Below, piece after piece: positions 1 to 7,683 of a stretch of DNA of 21,849 nt (the first letter of the stretch is position 1; every line of letters starts with the position of its first letter). Source of the stretch: a virus. The notes below the pieces were generated by a model. That model saw only the letters and a list, made by a program, of their open reading frames with translations, did no database searches and was not told where the DNA came from. Made by a program: the position numbers and the translations under genes. Where the stretch lies: the IMG/VR virus record IMGVR_UViG_3300012920_000322, positions 1 through 21,849 of that record; one strand, written 5' to 3'.

Positions 1-516
1 AACTGTGCCGCCAGATGTGTAGGCGTCATAGCTTGTGCTATTCGTGCCAGATAACTCAAATGTGTTTGTTGTCGAGTTAGCAACCGTAAACTCAAGATTG
101 TTTACTTGTGTCATGCCTGCAACACCAGAGATAAACACTCTGTCGCCATTTGACAGGCCGTGCGTTGCGGCTGTAACAACTGCTGGATTAGCCTGTGTTA
201 TGGCTGTGATTGCTGTTGTAGCTTCTGTAAGTATGCCACCGTCTTTGAAGAAACGAATATAGTTAGCACCAAACTCAAGTACATAAGCCTGCTCATCGCT
301 AAATTCAAAATGAATTAGCCTTACCTTGCCGCCATCTTTACTGCGTCCGGCAAAGAATGTGCCTGGTCTACGGGTTGTCCCGCCAGAAGGGAACACAAGC
401 ATGTTATCCATTGTCTGTGCAGCTTCTGTGTATTTCGGTATGTCAACACGACCCTCAAGGCGGGGCGAGAACTCACCAGACTTGAAGTTGGTAAGTATGG
501 TAGATACGCGAGCCAT
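1..516 (-). CDS. Tail tubular protein B-like / tail hub protein, 3' end missing
   Basis: Structural protein of the podovirus tail; the first 172 codons are present and the rest runs off the left edge. The N-terminus reads MARVSTILTNFKSGEFSPRL, followed by GRVDIPKYTEAAQTM and GGTTRRPG. This is the typical opening of tail-hub/stabilisation proteins found just after tail tubular protein A in podoviruses and podovirus-like prophages. From about residue 117 it has a THGLSNGDRVFISG...NTFELSG...SGG segment, which resembles the FCCH-type beta domain often inserted in such proteins. The ATG lies two bases after the stop of the upstream gene, so the two are probably co-translated. Family placement is good; assignment to gp12 specifically is an inference from gene order. 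Confidence 0.82.
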   Translation of the reverse strand, partial: MARVSTILTNFKSGEFSPRLEGRVDIPKYTEAAQTMDNMLVFPSGGTTRRPGTFFAGRSKDGGKVRLIHFEFSDEQAYVLEFGANYIRFFKDGGILTEATTAITAITQANPAVVTAATHGLSNGDRVFISGVAGMTQVNNLEFTVANSTTNTFELSGTNSTSYDAYTSGGTV

Positions 517-518
517 GT

Positions 519-1115
519 CTACAGCCTTATATTCGTAAAGTCTTCTGTGATAATCCTGTCTGGCTTACCCTCGATAGCATCCATTGACCGTGCTTCTTTC
601 AGCCGCGCTTCATATAGGCTAAAGGTTTGCTGCGCTACACTTGTACTGCCTGTAATTGCATAAGCAGTCTCAGACGCTAATTTGTGTGCTATTGTAGATG
701 ACAAGAGCGAGTCATACTGTTCTGTATCTGTAACTCTGCCAATATAAATAATTCTGCAAGTATCCTCATCTGTAAGCACCTTGCGGCCCTCAATCTTAAA
801 CATGGCCTGCACATCATACGGAGATATATCGTTGTCTACATTAGATGTATGCAGCGACATAACTCGCAAGCAGTAAGGCTCTGTTGGCAGGGTAAACTGG
901 TTAGTAAAGCCAAATGCAGGACTAGCGGAGTCCTTTGCCAGCTCTTTTCTGGTAATCGCTATGTTCCAGTTATGTGCCCGTAATACGGTGTCTCGCACAG
1001 TCTCAAAGCGGCGGTTACATAAACGTGCTTCTTTTGAGTTTTCTGTTAGTGAGGTAATTGTTGCCGCACCCAGCAAATCCATTGCCTCGTTACATATATC
1101 AACTACTGATGGCAT
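519..1115 (-). CDS. Tail tubular protein A-like (head-tail/tail-tube adaptor)
   Basis: 198 residues, the usual length for T7 gp11-like tail tubular protein A, which forms the ring joining the portal to the tail nozzle. Diagnostic features are the N-terminal VDICNEAMDLLGAATITSL, then EARLCNRRFETVRDTVLRAHNWN (residues about 29-51), matching the family's pattern of a small-gene start, an R(F/Y)xxVRDxVLRxHxWN stretch and a C-terminal helix with EARLKEARSMDA. The start ATG overlaps the upstream TAA as TAATG, which suggests translational coupling. It sits between the capsid genes and tail protein B, as in T7-like phages. Confidence 0.88.
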   Translation of the reverse strand: MPSVVDICNEAMDLLGAATITSLTENSKEARLCNRRFETVRDTVLRAHNWNIAITRKELAKDSASPAFGFTNQFTLPTEPYCLRVMSLHTSNVDNDISPYDVQAMFKIEGRKVLTDEDTCRIIYIGRVTDTEQYDSLLSSTIAHKLASETAYAITGSTSVAQQTFSLYEARLKEARSMDAIEGKPDRIITEDFTNIRL

Positions 1116-1465
1116 TACTTTACCAGCCTCTCTAACTTAATCAGTGCCCCTTGGCTCATATTGTTGTCGCCGCCGGACACAACCCTGTTTTTTTCTCTAG
1201 CTTCTGCAACAAGCTCTTTTAGTCTATCTGTTGGCATCATTATAACAACACCGCCATCTAATATAAATGCCCAGTGGTCAGCCTCTGTTGTAGATATACC
1301 AGACGGCTTACCCCTACAAAAAAACTCCACAAACACTCGACCAGTTTGTGAAGCCCTGAAATCCCTTTTGACCTCTAGGGTCTTCGATTGCAACAAGTCA
1401 GCCAACCACTTCTCTTCTAGCTGACCTACTTTTAAGTCCCAGCGAAAATCGCTGTTGTATTCCAT
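1115..1465 (-). CDS. Hypothetical protein with PD-(D/E)XK-like nuclease signature
   Basis: 116 residues. It has a small alpha/beta N-terminal half with an E31-V32-K33 pair on one predicted strand, followed by a second strand (RVFVEFFCRG, residues 43-52) and EADHW at 61-65. This resembles the D...ExK core of PD-(D/E)XK folds, and proteins beginning MEYNSDFxxDLKVGQ are common between capsid and tail genes of marine podophages. No function is proven. An active nuclease would need an acidic residue ahead of E31, and D10 is the candidate. The upstream leader is GGGGGGAAGACAGGCAA and holds a loose purine-rich ribosome site. It is the first gene after the capsid-module terminator hairpins. Confidence 0.7.
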   Translation of the reverse strand: MEYNSDFRWDLKVGQLEEKWLADLLQSKTLEVKRDFRASQTGRVFVEFFCRGKPSGISTTEADHWAFILDGGVVIMMPTDRLKELVAEAREKNRVVSGGDNNMSQGALIKLERLVK

Positions 1466-1473
1466 TTGCCTGT

Positions 1474-1513
1474 CTTCCCCCCGTAGGGAAGGAGGGGCAG
1501 CCGAGGCCGCCCC
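1474..1513 (-). terminator. Twin hairpin after capsid/decoration genes
   Basis: Reading leftwards, an 8-bp stem with a CTCG loop (GGGGCGGC / GCTGCCCC, one G-U pair) follows the decoration gene stop by about 10 bases. A second stem (CTTCCC / GGGAAG, 6-base loop) comes immediately after. There is no U-tract, so it may be a partial terminator, an RNA-stabilising element or an attenuator. Its position matches that of the T7 terminator behind the capsid gene, which lowers transcription of distal genes relative to capsid. Confidence 0.55.
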
Positions 1514-1522
1514 GCCAATGGC

Positions 1523-2002
1523 TTAGTTTACAACGTAGTTGATGATAAATGCCATATCACCAGCAGTTCCGCCAGTTGCTGTCATTGTTGCAGCAACGTA
1601 GTAGAACCCACCTGGGTCAGAGCTATCACCAGCTAATTCGTACAACTGCTGACCTGTTGTGTTCAGGTTAGCTGCTTCGTAACGAACTTCTGCGATTGCA
1701 GCACCATCAGCTACTGCGCTTGCAAAAGCGTCAGCATCTTTAACTACGCCTGCTGTTGTGTAAATCCCAACATCAAAGGCACAGCTTCCGCCCAGCGCAT
1801 CAGAACCAATCTGAACTGACATGATTGATGCGTTAGTTGGAATTGGTGCAAGCATCACAACGTCACCTGAATCTGAGTCGCCTGTATCCAAGGCAATGTT
1901 GCCAGAGGCTACGCGAACAACACCATGAAGGTTGTGTGCTTCGTTTGCAACTTGAGGAGTAGCTTCAAAGTTAGCTACCAAATCTGAATTTTTAGTACCC
2001 AT
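1523..2002 (-). CDS. Probable head decoration / minor capsid protein
   Basis: 159 residues, acidic, rich in Ala, Gly and Ser, with alternating beta-type stretches (VVMLAPIPTNASIMSVQIG, FYYVAATMTATGG) and few basic residues, as in head-stabilising or surface proteins. It lies directly downstream of the major capsid gene, 10 bases after its stop, with a strong ribosome site (AAGGAG, spacing of about 7), so it should be made in quantity. No catalytic motif is visible. The role is inferred from position, composition and translation signals; a structural protein of unknown type is the safer label. Confidence 0.68.
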   Translation of the reverse strand: MGTKNSDLVANFEATPQVANEAHNLHGVVRVASGNIALDTGDSDSGDVVMLAPIPTNASIMSVQIGSDALGGSCAFDVGIYTTAGVVKDADAFASAVADGAAIAEVRYEAANLNTTGQQLYELAGDSSDPGGFYYVAATMTATGGTAGDMAFIINYVVN

Positions 2003-2012
2003 TTTCTACTCC

Positions 2013-2876
2013 TTATGCGCTTTCGTCACAATCAATTTGGACGACTTTTTCTTCTTCCATGCGAGTCGCGCCCATTGACATGCAGTAGTACACCTGTGTG
2101 GCATAACCTTTGTCAGAACGCTCGTCAATCCGCGCCATGATATCTTTGCCCAGACCAACGGCAATACCGTCTTCTGCCCATGCAAAACAGCTACGAATGT
2201 TAGAAGCAAGCCCCAAACGATTTGTAACGATGAAGTTGAAGCCCAAGAAGGTGTCGATGTCACCCTGTACGAGAGCTTTTACAGTGTTGAAGTCAGATGA
2301 AGTAACTGTTGTGTTGTTCAACAGAGCTTCAATCTGGTTTGGACCTACGGCGATGTACCGTGGGATTGATGGGTCTACAGAGTTCAGGTCAAGAATTTTC
2401 TTAGCCTGAATCAGTTTTGCAAGTGTCAGGTCTGTACCACCGTTTGCAATCTGCTGACCAGCAGGAAGCGTTGTTGATGTTGAGCCTGTTTCACCTGTAA
2501 AGGCTGTGCCTGTAGCTGCTGAGATGATTTCATCATCCATCGCACGACCCATTGCAAATGCAGCCGCCTGAGCATAGCTGCTTGTTGGGTCAATCAACAT
2601 ACGAACCTTGTCCTGGTCATCAATCAGGTCAGCGTATTCGTAGTCAACCAGAGACACCCGACGACGAGCGTGCGGTGTATCCATCTGAGGTGTGTCACCA
2701 TGACGGGTTGTGCGCTTCTGTGCAGTAGCTGAACCCACCTGGTCAAAGAAAGCATTTTTGCCAACCATATTCTCAACGCGAACCGCATCACGCAGAAGCG
2801 AACCCTTCTGCTGTGAAAGCATCTGCACGTTTGCAGAATACTGCTGGACAAATGCCGTAGTTACTTGAGTGGACAT
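2013..2876 (-). CDS. Major capsid protein (Phage_capsid_2-type)
   Basis: 287 residues, the expected size for the compact HK97-fold capsid proteins of this podophage group. The family pattern is visible in order: N-terminal FVQQYSANVQMLSQQKGSLLR, the RTTRHGDTPQMDTPHARRRVS segment (about residues 55-75), YEYADLIDDQDKVRMLIDP, AAAFAMGRAMDDEIISAA, and a central IPRYIAVGPNQIEALL. It follows the scaffold gene and has the best ribosome site in the region (AAAGGAGGGACAGT then ATG), in line with the most abundant virion protein. No delta domain, Ig-like insertion or cleavage site is obvious. Confidence 0.93.
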   Translation of the reverse strand: MSTQVTTAFVQQYSANVQMLSQQKGSLLRDAVRVENMVGKNAFFDQVGSATAQKRTTRHGDTPQMDTPHARRRVSLVDYEYADLIDDQDKVRMLIDPTSSYAQAAAFAMGRAMDDEIISAATGTAFTGETGSTSTTLPAGQQIANGGTDLTLAKLIQAKKILDLNSVDPSIPRYIAVGPNQIEALLNNTTVTSSDFNTVKALVQGDIDTFLGFNFIVTNRLGLASNIRSCFAWAEDGIAVGLGKDIMARIDERSDKGYATQVYYCMSMGATRMEEEKVVQIDCDESA

Positions 2877-2891
2877 ACTGTCCCTCCTTTA

Positions 2892-3146
2892 CTAAGTTAG
2901 CATTGTCTTTTGAGTTTGCGGCTCGCTACCCTTGCGGACGTTCCTAGACTTTTGAGCCTTCTTAGGGCTATCGTCTTTCCGATTGTCTTCAGGACGGCAC
3001 TCACAAAGCTTGCCTCTACCCTGCATGACGAACTGGTAGTATTTCTCTGCCAGAACATCAGGTTCTTTAAAGTCTCTTGCGCTTCCAAACTCAACAGCGA
3101 GTCGCAAGCACTCAAGCCTTAATTCTCTCAGAGCCTCTTCATCCAT
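2892..3146 (-). CDS. Small charged protein between scaffold and capsid
   Basis: 84 residues. The N-terminal half is an amphipathic helix-rich acidic region (MDEEALRELRLECLRLAVEFG, then a YYQFVMQG helix). The C-terminal 35 residues are basic and probably disordered (KKAQKSRNVRKGSEPQTQKT). The start overlaps the end of the scaffold gene by 8 bases and the stop lies 15 bases before the capsid ATG, so it belongs to the head-assembly cluster. Two cysteines (CEC) sit at the junction. I do not recognise a named family; a head-assembly or packaging accessory role is suggested only by location. Confidence 0.72.
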   Translation of the reverse strand: MDEEALRELRLECLRLAVEFGSARDFKEPDVLAEKYYQFVMQGRGKLCECRPEDNRKDDSPKKAQKSRNVRKGSEPQTQKTMLT

Positions 3147-3966
3147 GAAGTTGCTCCATCAAATGTTGCATCCGTTCGACAGCTTGCTGCCGTCCAACAG
3201 GATTCCGTCTATCCCAGTAAGCATGACTCTTATCATTCATGATAGCGTCAATCTCTGCCTGGGCCTTTGCAGGAGTCATCACATTAACCTGTGACATTTC
3301 TGCAACAGTATCTTCACTTGTTACATTTTGCCTAAATTCTGCAATTTTTGCAAATGCTTTTACAAATTCAGGGTGGTTGCCAAGTGTTGTCCCATCAGCC
3401 AACTGAAGGTTAAAGACATCCTCTCCGGCAAACTCTTTGGCTGCCTGTGATGCGCTTTCTACTTTTTGGTCATAAGCAAGACCCCATTCGCTTCTCAAAG
3501 CTGTTTCGCTTTGCTGCTTTTCCTGTTCTGCTTGTTGAGCCATAAGCTCGCCAGTTTGGTCAACATTTGACTTATAGTAATCAAGAATCCCCTTTGCTTG
3601 TGTTGGGTTTAGACGCAACTTGTGAGCTATGTCACTAAAGTTAGTTGCGACTTCTTCTGTAATCACGTTGCCGTCAACTTCAACTTCGTAGCCCTTTGGT
3701 GTTTCTGGGCGACCAAGTTTGTTGTAAATGCGGTCAAGGTCTTCTTCTGTAGGGTTTACAGGCAAAGGTATCTTGTCTGCACCAATCAGTTTTTGTGCGT
3801 TGACGAAAGACCGCGCCAAGTTTTCCACATCTTTAATTGGCGTTAGGCTTGGGTCTTGTCTTAGCTCTTCTGGTATCATCTGTAAAAAATCGTTACCAGA
3901 CCCGCCAGACGCCACCTCTGCTGGTGTTTCAGGCTGGGCTACCTGTTCGACATTTTCTTCTGACAT
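3139..3966 (-). CDS. Scaffolding (capsid assembly) protein
   Basis: 275 residues, acidic, largely helical and rich in Glu, Gln and Ala. This is typical of T7 gp9-like scaffolds that template procapsid assembly and leave before DNA packaging. Visible features: a low-complexity acidic N-terminus (SEENVEQVAQPETPAEV), a middle segment KLGRPETPKGYEVEV seen in many podophage scaffolds, coiled-coil-like QQAEQEKQQSETALRSEWG, and a basic C-terminal helix (RRNPVGRQQAVERMQHLMEQ) of the kind that binds capsid subunits. It lies between the portal and capsid genes and has a good ribosome site (CAGGAG) that overlaps the upstream stop. Confidence 0.9.
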   Translation of the reverse strand: MSEENVEQVAQPETPAEVASGGSGNDFLQMIPEELRQDPSLTPIKDVENLARSFVNAQKLIGADKIPLPVNPTEEDLDRIYNKLGRPETPKGYEVEVDGNVITEEVATNFSDIAHKLRLNPTQAKGILDYYKSNVDQTGELMAQQAEQEKQQSETALRSEWGLAYDQKVESASQAAKEFAGEDVFNLQLADGTTLGNHPEFVKAFAKIAEFRQNVTSEDTVAEMSQVNVMTPAKAQAEIDAIMNDKSHAYWDRRNPVGRQQAVERMQHLMEQLHG

Positions 3967-3968
3967 AA

Positions 3969-4166
3969 TTACTCCTGCATCATGTTGTAAATATGAAGGA
4001 TGACCATGCGTTTTCCTTCTTCAAACGCTGTAGCATTGGCATCACCAGCTACATAACTTGAAGTCCGCCAGTTACAACGGGCCTCCAAATCTTTTAAAAC
4101 TTTTGCCGCACTGTCACTATTGAAGGTCTGACGGTACATATCTTTAAGCTGTTCAATCTCTTTCAT
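3969..4166 (-). CDS. Bbp19-like small phage protein
   Basis: 65 residues when started at the ATG giving MKEIEQLKDMYRQTFNSD. A longer frame would need a TTG start inside the upstream gene, so the ATG is preferred; it lies 5 bases after the upstream stop. The pattern is a tyrosine/phenylalanine-rich start, LKDLEARCNW, a central GDANATAFEEGKR and a C-terminal MVILHIYNMM. It matches the small Bbp19-type proteins found beside portal genes in podophages of the BPP-1 kind. The exact role is unknown; head completion or portal association is the usual guess. Confidence 0.75.
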   Translation of the reverse strand: MKEIEQLKDMYRQTFNSDSAAKVLKDLEARCNWRTSSYVAGDANATAFEEGKRMVILHIYNMMQE

Positions 4167-4171
4167 GGGAT

Positions 4172-4375
4172 TTACACTCTGCCTTCTTTTTGCTGTGTGC
4201 AATCAGTAGCTTTAATTCTTATCATTGGGAATTTTTCACCTAAAAGATATTCCATTTGTTTAATCCTCTCCTCACATTGTTTTCTGGTAAGATACGGCCC
4301 TTGTGTATCGTGGGCTACGAGGCACTGATTCCCGCCAAACGTAACCCAACAAAAAAACACAGAAGCAAAAAACAT
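4172..4375 (-). CDS. Small exported or membrane-anchored cysteine protein
   Basis: 67 residues. The first 14 are strongly hydrophobic (MFFASVFFCWVTFGG), followed by a charged domain with Cys at 9, 18, 34 and 59 and the helix YLTRKQCEERIKQMEYLL. This looks like a short signal or anchor plus a small periplasmic domain that could be disulfide bonded. It begins 5 bases after the portal stop. A similarly built protein sits in the lysis block (16422-16628). No family is recognised; an envelope role is an inference from the N-terminus. Confidence 0.65.
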   Translation of the reverse strand: MFFASVFFCWVTFGGNQCLVAHDTQGPYLTRKQCEERIKQMEYLLGEKFPMIRIKATDCTQQKEGRV

Positions 4376-4380
4376 GAATA

Positions 4381-5970
4381 CTACATGGATACCATTCTAG
4401 CGGCCTGCGCTGCCTGTGCAGCATCCTGAACATCTTGCGATAGTTCTTGACGCTCCATCATAGCCTGCTGCTGCTCTTGTCTTTGCTGTCGCGCCTCATC
4501 AACTTCCCGCTGTGAACGCAGGGTTGTCTTTGGTACGCCAAGAGCTTCGGTGATGTGTCTTACTAAGCCATCAGGGTCAATATGGTCACTGACAGGCAGA
4601 GCCTGCGCCAGCGGCATAAGAACCTCAAGTGCCTTAATTGTGCTGTTAAGAGAGCTGGACTTTTGTGCCCTTGCCAGCGGAGATACATACTCAATGTCTA
4701 CATCTCTGCCCTGAATAATCTCTGGTGCATTTGACAACATATTGTTTCGCAACATTAGCGCAAACACACGGTCAATCATCGGACGCAGCATCTCGTTCAT
4801 CAGCCTACCAAGAACAGGACCAATAACCCGCATACGTTCTTCCTGACGCTGCACAACCTCTGTAGCTGTCATGTTCGGAGAGCCACCAGACAGAAGCTGG
4901 TCAACGTAGAACGCAGAACGAATAGCTAATCTGCGCTGGTCTTCCATGCTCAAGCCAATAGGTATGTTAGCCCCAGCCTGCAAAGGTGTAATGTTATCTC
5001 TTGTGCCGGAACGATAGAAGTTTAACCCACCTGGCTGAGTACGCACTGGCAAGATAAACCCGTCATCAGGAACAAGAAGCGGCGGGTCTATCTGTTTTTG
5101 TGCGGCCTGAATGATTGTCTTTGACATCAGGTTCAGCATTTTTACGTCTGGTAAGGCAACCATTGCCGGACTGCGGCCCATAACCTCACCAGTAGCCTTC
5201 AGGAAGCGTGGCACGATATACGGCATTTCTTCAAAGCCGGACTCAGACATTAGCTTCTTTGACTCCATATCAATATAATATGAAGCAAAGGCCATGTTCT
5301 TATTATCTATCTTTCTTGTGTCACGCTCGGAGCGTGGCATGACAACATGAAGAATATCCACCTCTTCGTCAGGTTTCTTTTCGTGAACCTTCAGAATATG
5401 CTCACCAACATTTTCTATACCAAAACGCTGAACAGCCTGCCGTGCCGAAAGCTTGTACTCTCTAAATACAGTATCGACTATGCCATACTGGTTTTCTGTA
5501 ACGTAGAACTCTGAAATATGTCTGGTGCTGAAACGGAGATTGCCTTCATCCATCTCTACAAACATACAGCCTGTGCCAAACACAACAAGGTCTACATACA
5601 TTTCGTGAACTTCAGTCTCAAAGTTTGACTGATTAAAAGCGCGAATCATGCGCTGGCTGGTATCTTCCAGCCATTCCTGCACATCATCATCCCTGCCAGT
5701 AGCGGCATCCTTCATATCTAAATGAAACCAAGGTGTTGCACCACTGGTCAACATGCCATGAAGAGAGGCTGACAACAGGTCAACAGCTTGTAAGGCTGTG
5801 CCGTCAAATATCAGCTCCATGCGCTTTTCGCCTCTACTGCGCTTACGCACAATATCAGCTTTACGGGGCAACATATAATCAGCTAGTTCCTGATAATGCG
5901 TATCCCAGTTATCTCTACGCCCTTTAATATAATCAAAGCGGCTGGTAAGAGACTTAACAAGTTCACTCAT
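4381..5970 (-). CDS. Portal protein (T7 gp8-type head-to-tail connector)
   Basis: 529 residues, the normal length for podovirus head-tail connectors, which form the dodecameric DNA gate at one capsid vertex. Typical features are the N-terminal R(R)DNWDTHYQELADYMLPRKAD, the FDGTALQAVDLLSASLHGMLTSGATPWF block (about residues 54-81), QSNFETEVHEMYVDLVVFGTGCMFVE, FREYKLSARQAVQRFG, and MTATEVVQRQEERMRVIGPVLGRL near residue 376. The C-terminal 60 residues are Gln/Ala-rich and coiled-coil-like (QQRQEQQQAMMERQ), as in gp8 barrels. It starts 3 bases after the poly-proline gene and precedes the scaffold cluster. Confidence 0.95.
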   Translation of the reverse strand: MSELVKSLTSRFDYIKGRRDNWDTHYQELADYMLPRKADIVRKRSRGEKRMELIFDGTALQAVDLLSASLHGMLTSGATPWFHLDMKDAATGRDDDVQEWLEDTSQRMIRAFNQSNFETEVHEMYVDLVVFGTGCMFVEMDEGNLRFSTRHISEFYVTENQYGIVDTVFREYKLSARQAVQRFGIENVGEHILKVHEKKPDEEVDILHVVMPRSERDTRKIDNKNMAFASYYIDMESKKLMSESGFEEMPYIVPRFLKATGEVMGRSPAMVALPDVKMLNLMSKTIIQAAQKQIDPPLLVPDDGFILPVRTQPGGLNFYRSGTRDNITPLQAGANIPIGLSMEDQRRLAIRSAFYVDQLLSGGSPNMTATEVVQRQEERMRVIGPVLGRLMNEMLRPMIDRVFALMLRNNMLSNAPEIIQGRDVDIEYVSPLARAQKSSSLNSTIKALEVLMPLAQALPVSDHIDPDGLVRHITEALGVPKTTLRSQREVDEARQQRQEQQQAMMERQELSQDVQDAAQAAQAARMVSM

Positions 5971-5973
5971 AAG

Positions 5974-6198
5974 TTACCCCAATATGGTTGGTCTACCACC
6001 TGCTGACCCGTATTCGCTTCCCAAAGCACCAGCTACAATAGTAGAGCCACGGCCTCTGCGCCGCTTACGCTGCTGCATTACAGCTTCTTCAGCCCGTGCT
6101 GCTGCCTGTTGTGTCTCTTCTGCCTCTGCTTCAATCGGAGGAGGAGGAGGTGGTGGCGGTGGAGGGGGCGGTGGGGCTTTTGGCCTCATGAATCCCAT
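5974..6198 (-). CDS. Poly-proline small protein
   Basis: 74 residues: a short head MGFMRPKA, thirteen consecutive prolines (residues 9-21), an acidic/Ala helix (EAEAEETQQAAARAEEAVM), a basic cluster QQRKRRRGRG and a Gly-rich tail ending RPTILG. The prolines use all four codons, so the run is not a simple replication-slippage repeat. The ribosome site (CAGGAG, 7 bases before ATG) supports translation. Small proteins of this make-up occur beside the portal gene in other marine podophages. The function is unknown; a head or portal-associated peptide is plausible. Confidence 0.72.
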   Translation of the reverse strand: MGFMRPKAPPPPPPPPPPPPPIEAEAEETQQAAARAEEAVMQQRKRRRGRGSTIVAGALGSEYGSAGGRPTILG

Positions 6199-6230
6199 GT
6201 CTTGCTCCTGTCAATAAAAAGGTTGTTTGT

Positions 6231-6259
6231 ATTATAGTTTTTTTTCACTTAAACCGCAA
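6231..6259 (-). promoter_or_regulatory. Candidate sigma70 promoter behind terL
   Basis: On the minus strand, a perfect TATAAT stands 17 bases after TTGCGG (3 of 6 matches to the -35 consensus), at the 3' end of the terminase gene and before the poly-proline/portal genes. An A-run lies in the spacer. It could give extra transcription of the head module; the weak -35 limits confidence. Confidence 0.4.
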
Positions 6260-7535
6260 ATGGGTTGTAATCATTCTCTGCCACCTGTTGCGGAGGCTTA
6301 GACATTGAAACTCTATTTTCCAAACCCACAGCGAGGTAACGAAACGCATCCGCCGCATGTGAAGTGAAATCATGCCTTGGATGGTCTCTAAATATTTTGC
6401 GCCTATCATCCCAATCCTGCCTATACTGTTTCAAACATTCTAGCCCAACTTCGCACTTATCAACATCAAAGTAACATTTGGGTATCATCATCCTAGCTGC
6501 GTTTATCCCATCCGCAACTTTCATCTTAGGAATTACTCTAAATCTAATCCCTAACGTGTAGGCGGTTTCCAGCCTACTCTTTCCCGAACCCAGCTCACGC
6601 ACTTCGATATCATGCGGCGCAAGGTGGTCGCCATAGGTATAGTCTTTTTGCCGTAATACTTCTGCGTAGTGGTCGAGGCCCACTCCAGAGCTTTCGTAAT
6701 AATCAATGACATTTATCGCACCGCCTCTAAATACTTGAGCAAACCAAATAGCCGTACTATCGTTTATACCCAAATCCCATGCAGTATGCACAGGAAAAGC
6801 TGGGTCATACGGCACTCTTGTAATTCTTCCACCGTCATCGGCATCAGATAACAGTTTCGCATAATATGCCCCTATAATAGCGGCACTGAAAGAACATTCA
6901 AACTCTTGCTCGTATTGCTCCTCCGTCATAGAGGAACGAGCTGCTTCTAGTTCTTCATCCTTAACAATCCCAGTTTCACTGGCCTTACAAACCTTATAAT
7001 ACCAATCTTCGGACCCTTCGTCCAATTCACGCTTGGCAACTTGCAACATATCATAAAAATGATTATGCCCTGCGGGTGTTCCTAAAAAAGTCGCCGACCC
7101 CTGCCTGTCGGACAGGGCGGGTCTAACAACCTCCCCCCATACCCTCGGATTCTGCATACCGTATTCATCAAAGAAACAATCATCTAAATAAATACCACGC
7201 AAAGCATCTGGGTTCTCAGAAGACAACAGCGTTATTCTGCCACCGTTGGGGAAATCAACCCGCAGTTCAGTTTCATTAAAAGTAACGCCTGGTATCACGC
7301 CAGCGTAAAACTTAACATAATCCCACGCAATCCTTTTAGCCTGTGTAAAGGTAGGGGCTACAAGGGCGACTCTGGGTCTGGGCAGCGGATTAGTCAGCAC
7401 CCGCTTTATCATGTGGTTTACAGCCCAAACAGTCTTGCCAAAGCGTCTGTGCATGACCAGCACATTCCACCGCTTCAACTCCTTGTGCATGTCAGACTGT
7501 AAGGCTCTGGGCTTGTAAGGTATCTTAACTTCCAT
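6249..7535 (-). CDS. terL: Terminase large subunit
   Basis: 428 residues: ATPase plus nuclease that drives DNA packaging through the portal. The ATPase part shows Walker A MHRRFGKT (28-35), Walker B YLDDCFFDE (117-124, catalytic E124 after D123) and the coupling motif FLGTPAG (150-156). The RNase H-like nuclease part shows D254 in AWDLGINDST, acidic residues near IDYYES (278) and the final aspartate D396 in SHAADAFRY. All key residues are present. The ATG overlaps the end of the zinc-ribbon gene by 11 bases. It is compact compared with T4-like terminases, as is normal for this podophage type. Confidence 0.96.
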   Translation of the reverse strand: MEVKIPYKPRALQSDMHKELKRWNVLVMHRRFGKTVWAVNHMIKRVLTNPLPRPRVALVAPTFTQAKRIAWDYVKFYAGVIPGVTFNETELRVDFPNGGRITLLSSENPDALRGIYLDDCFFDEYGMQNPRVWGEVVRPALSDRQGSATFLGTPAGHNHFYDMLQVAKRELDEGSEDWYYKVCKASETGIVKDEELEAARSSMTEEQYEQEFECSFSAAIIGAYYAKLLSDADDGGRITRVPYDPAFPVHTAWDLGINDSTAIWFAQVFRGGAINVIDYYESSGVGLDHYAEVLRQKDYTYGDHLAPHDIEVRELGSGKSRLETAYTLGIRFRVIPKMKVADGINAARMMIPKCYFDVDKCEVGLECLKQYRQDWDDRRKIFRDHPRHDFTSHAADAFRYLAVGLENRVSMSKPPQQVAENDYNPFAV

Positions 7536-7683
7536 CAGAACCCTCGACAGGCGTGTAAATAATCATAAAGGTATCGCAGTCAGGGCAGCTTAGATTGCTG
7601 GATATGTAGTTACGCCCGTCAGCGTCTTCTTCGTCATGGTCGCCACCGTATATCATCTTGCCTTCGCAGTTAGGACATTTCAT
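7525..7683 (-). CDS. Zinc-ribbon microprotein between terS and terL
   Basis: 52 residues. It opens MKCPNCEGKMIYGG, has an acidic linker (DHDEEDADG), then LSCPDCDTFMIIYTP. The two CPxC knuckles, C3/C6 and C33/C36, form a classic four-cysteine zinc ribbon. The start overlaps the terS stop as TGATG and the stop lies 11 bases inside terL, so it is fully embedded in the terminase operon. Possible roles are DNA/RNA binding or a packaging accessory; neither is shown. The ordered Cys spacing and coupled start make a chance frame unlikely. Confidence 0.8.
   Translation of the reverse strand: MKCPNCEGKMIYGGDHDEEDADGRNYISSNLSCPDCDTFMIIYTPVEGSDGS

Noticed and set aside
6136-6174. Possible microsatellite or slippage repeat (GGN-type)
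   Set aside because: The codons vary among all four proline codons and the frame is kept, so it is treated as coding.
5984-6217. Rightward frame encoding a poly-glycine run
   Set aside because: It is the complement of the poly-proline gene; no promoter or ribosome site and opposite to all neighbours.
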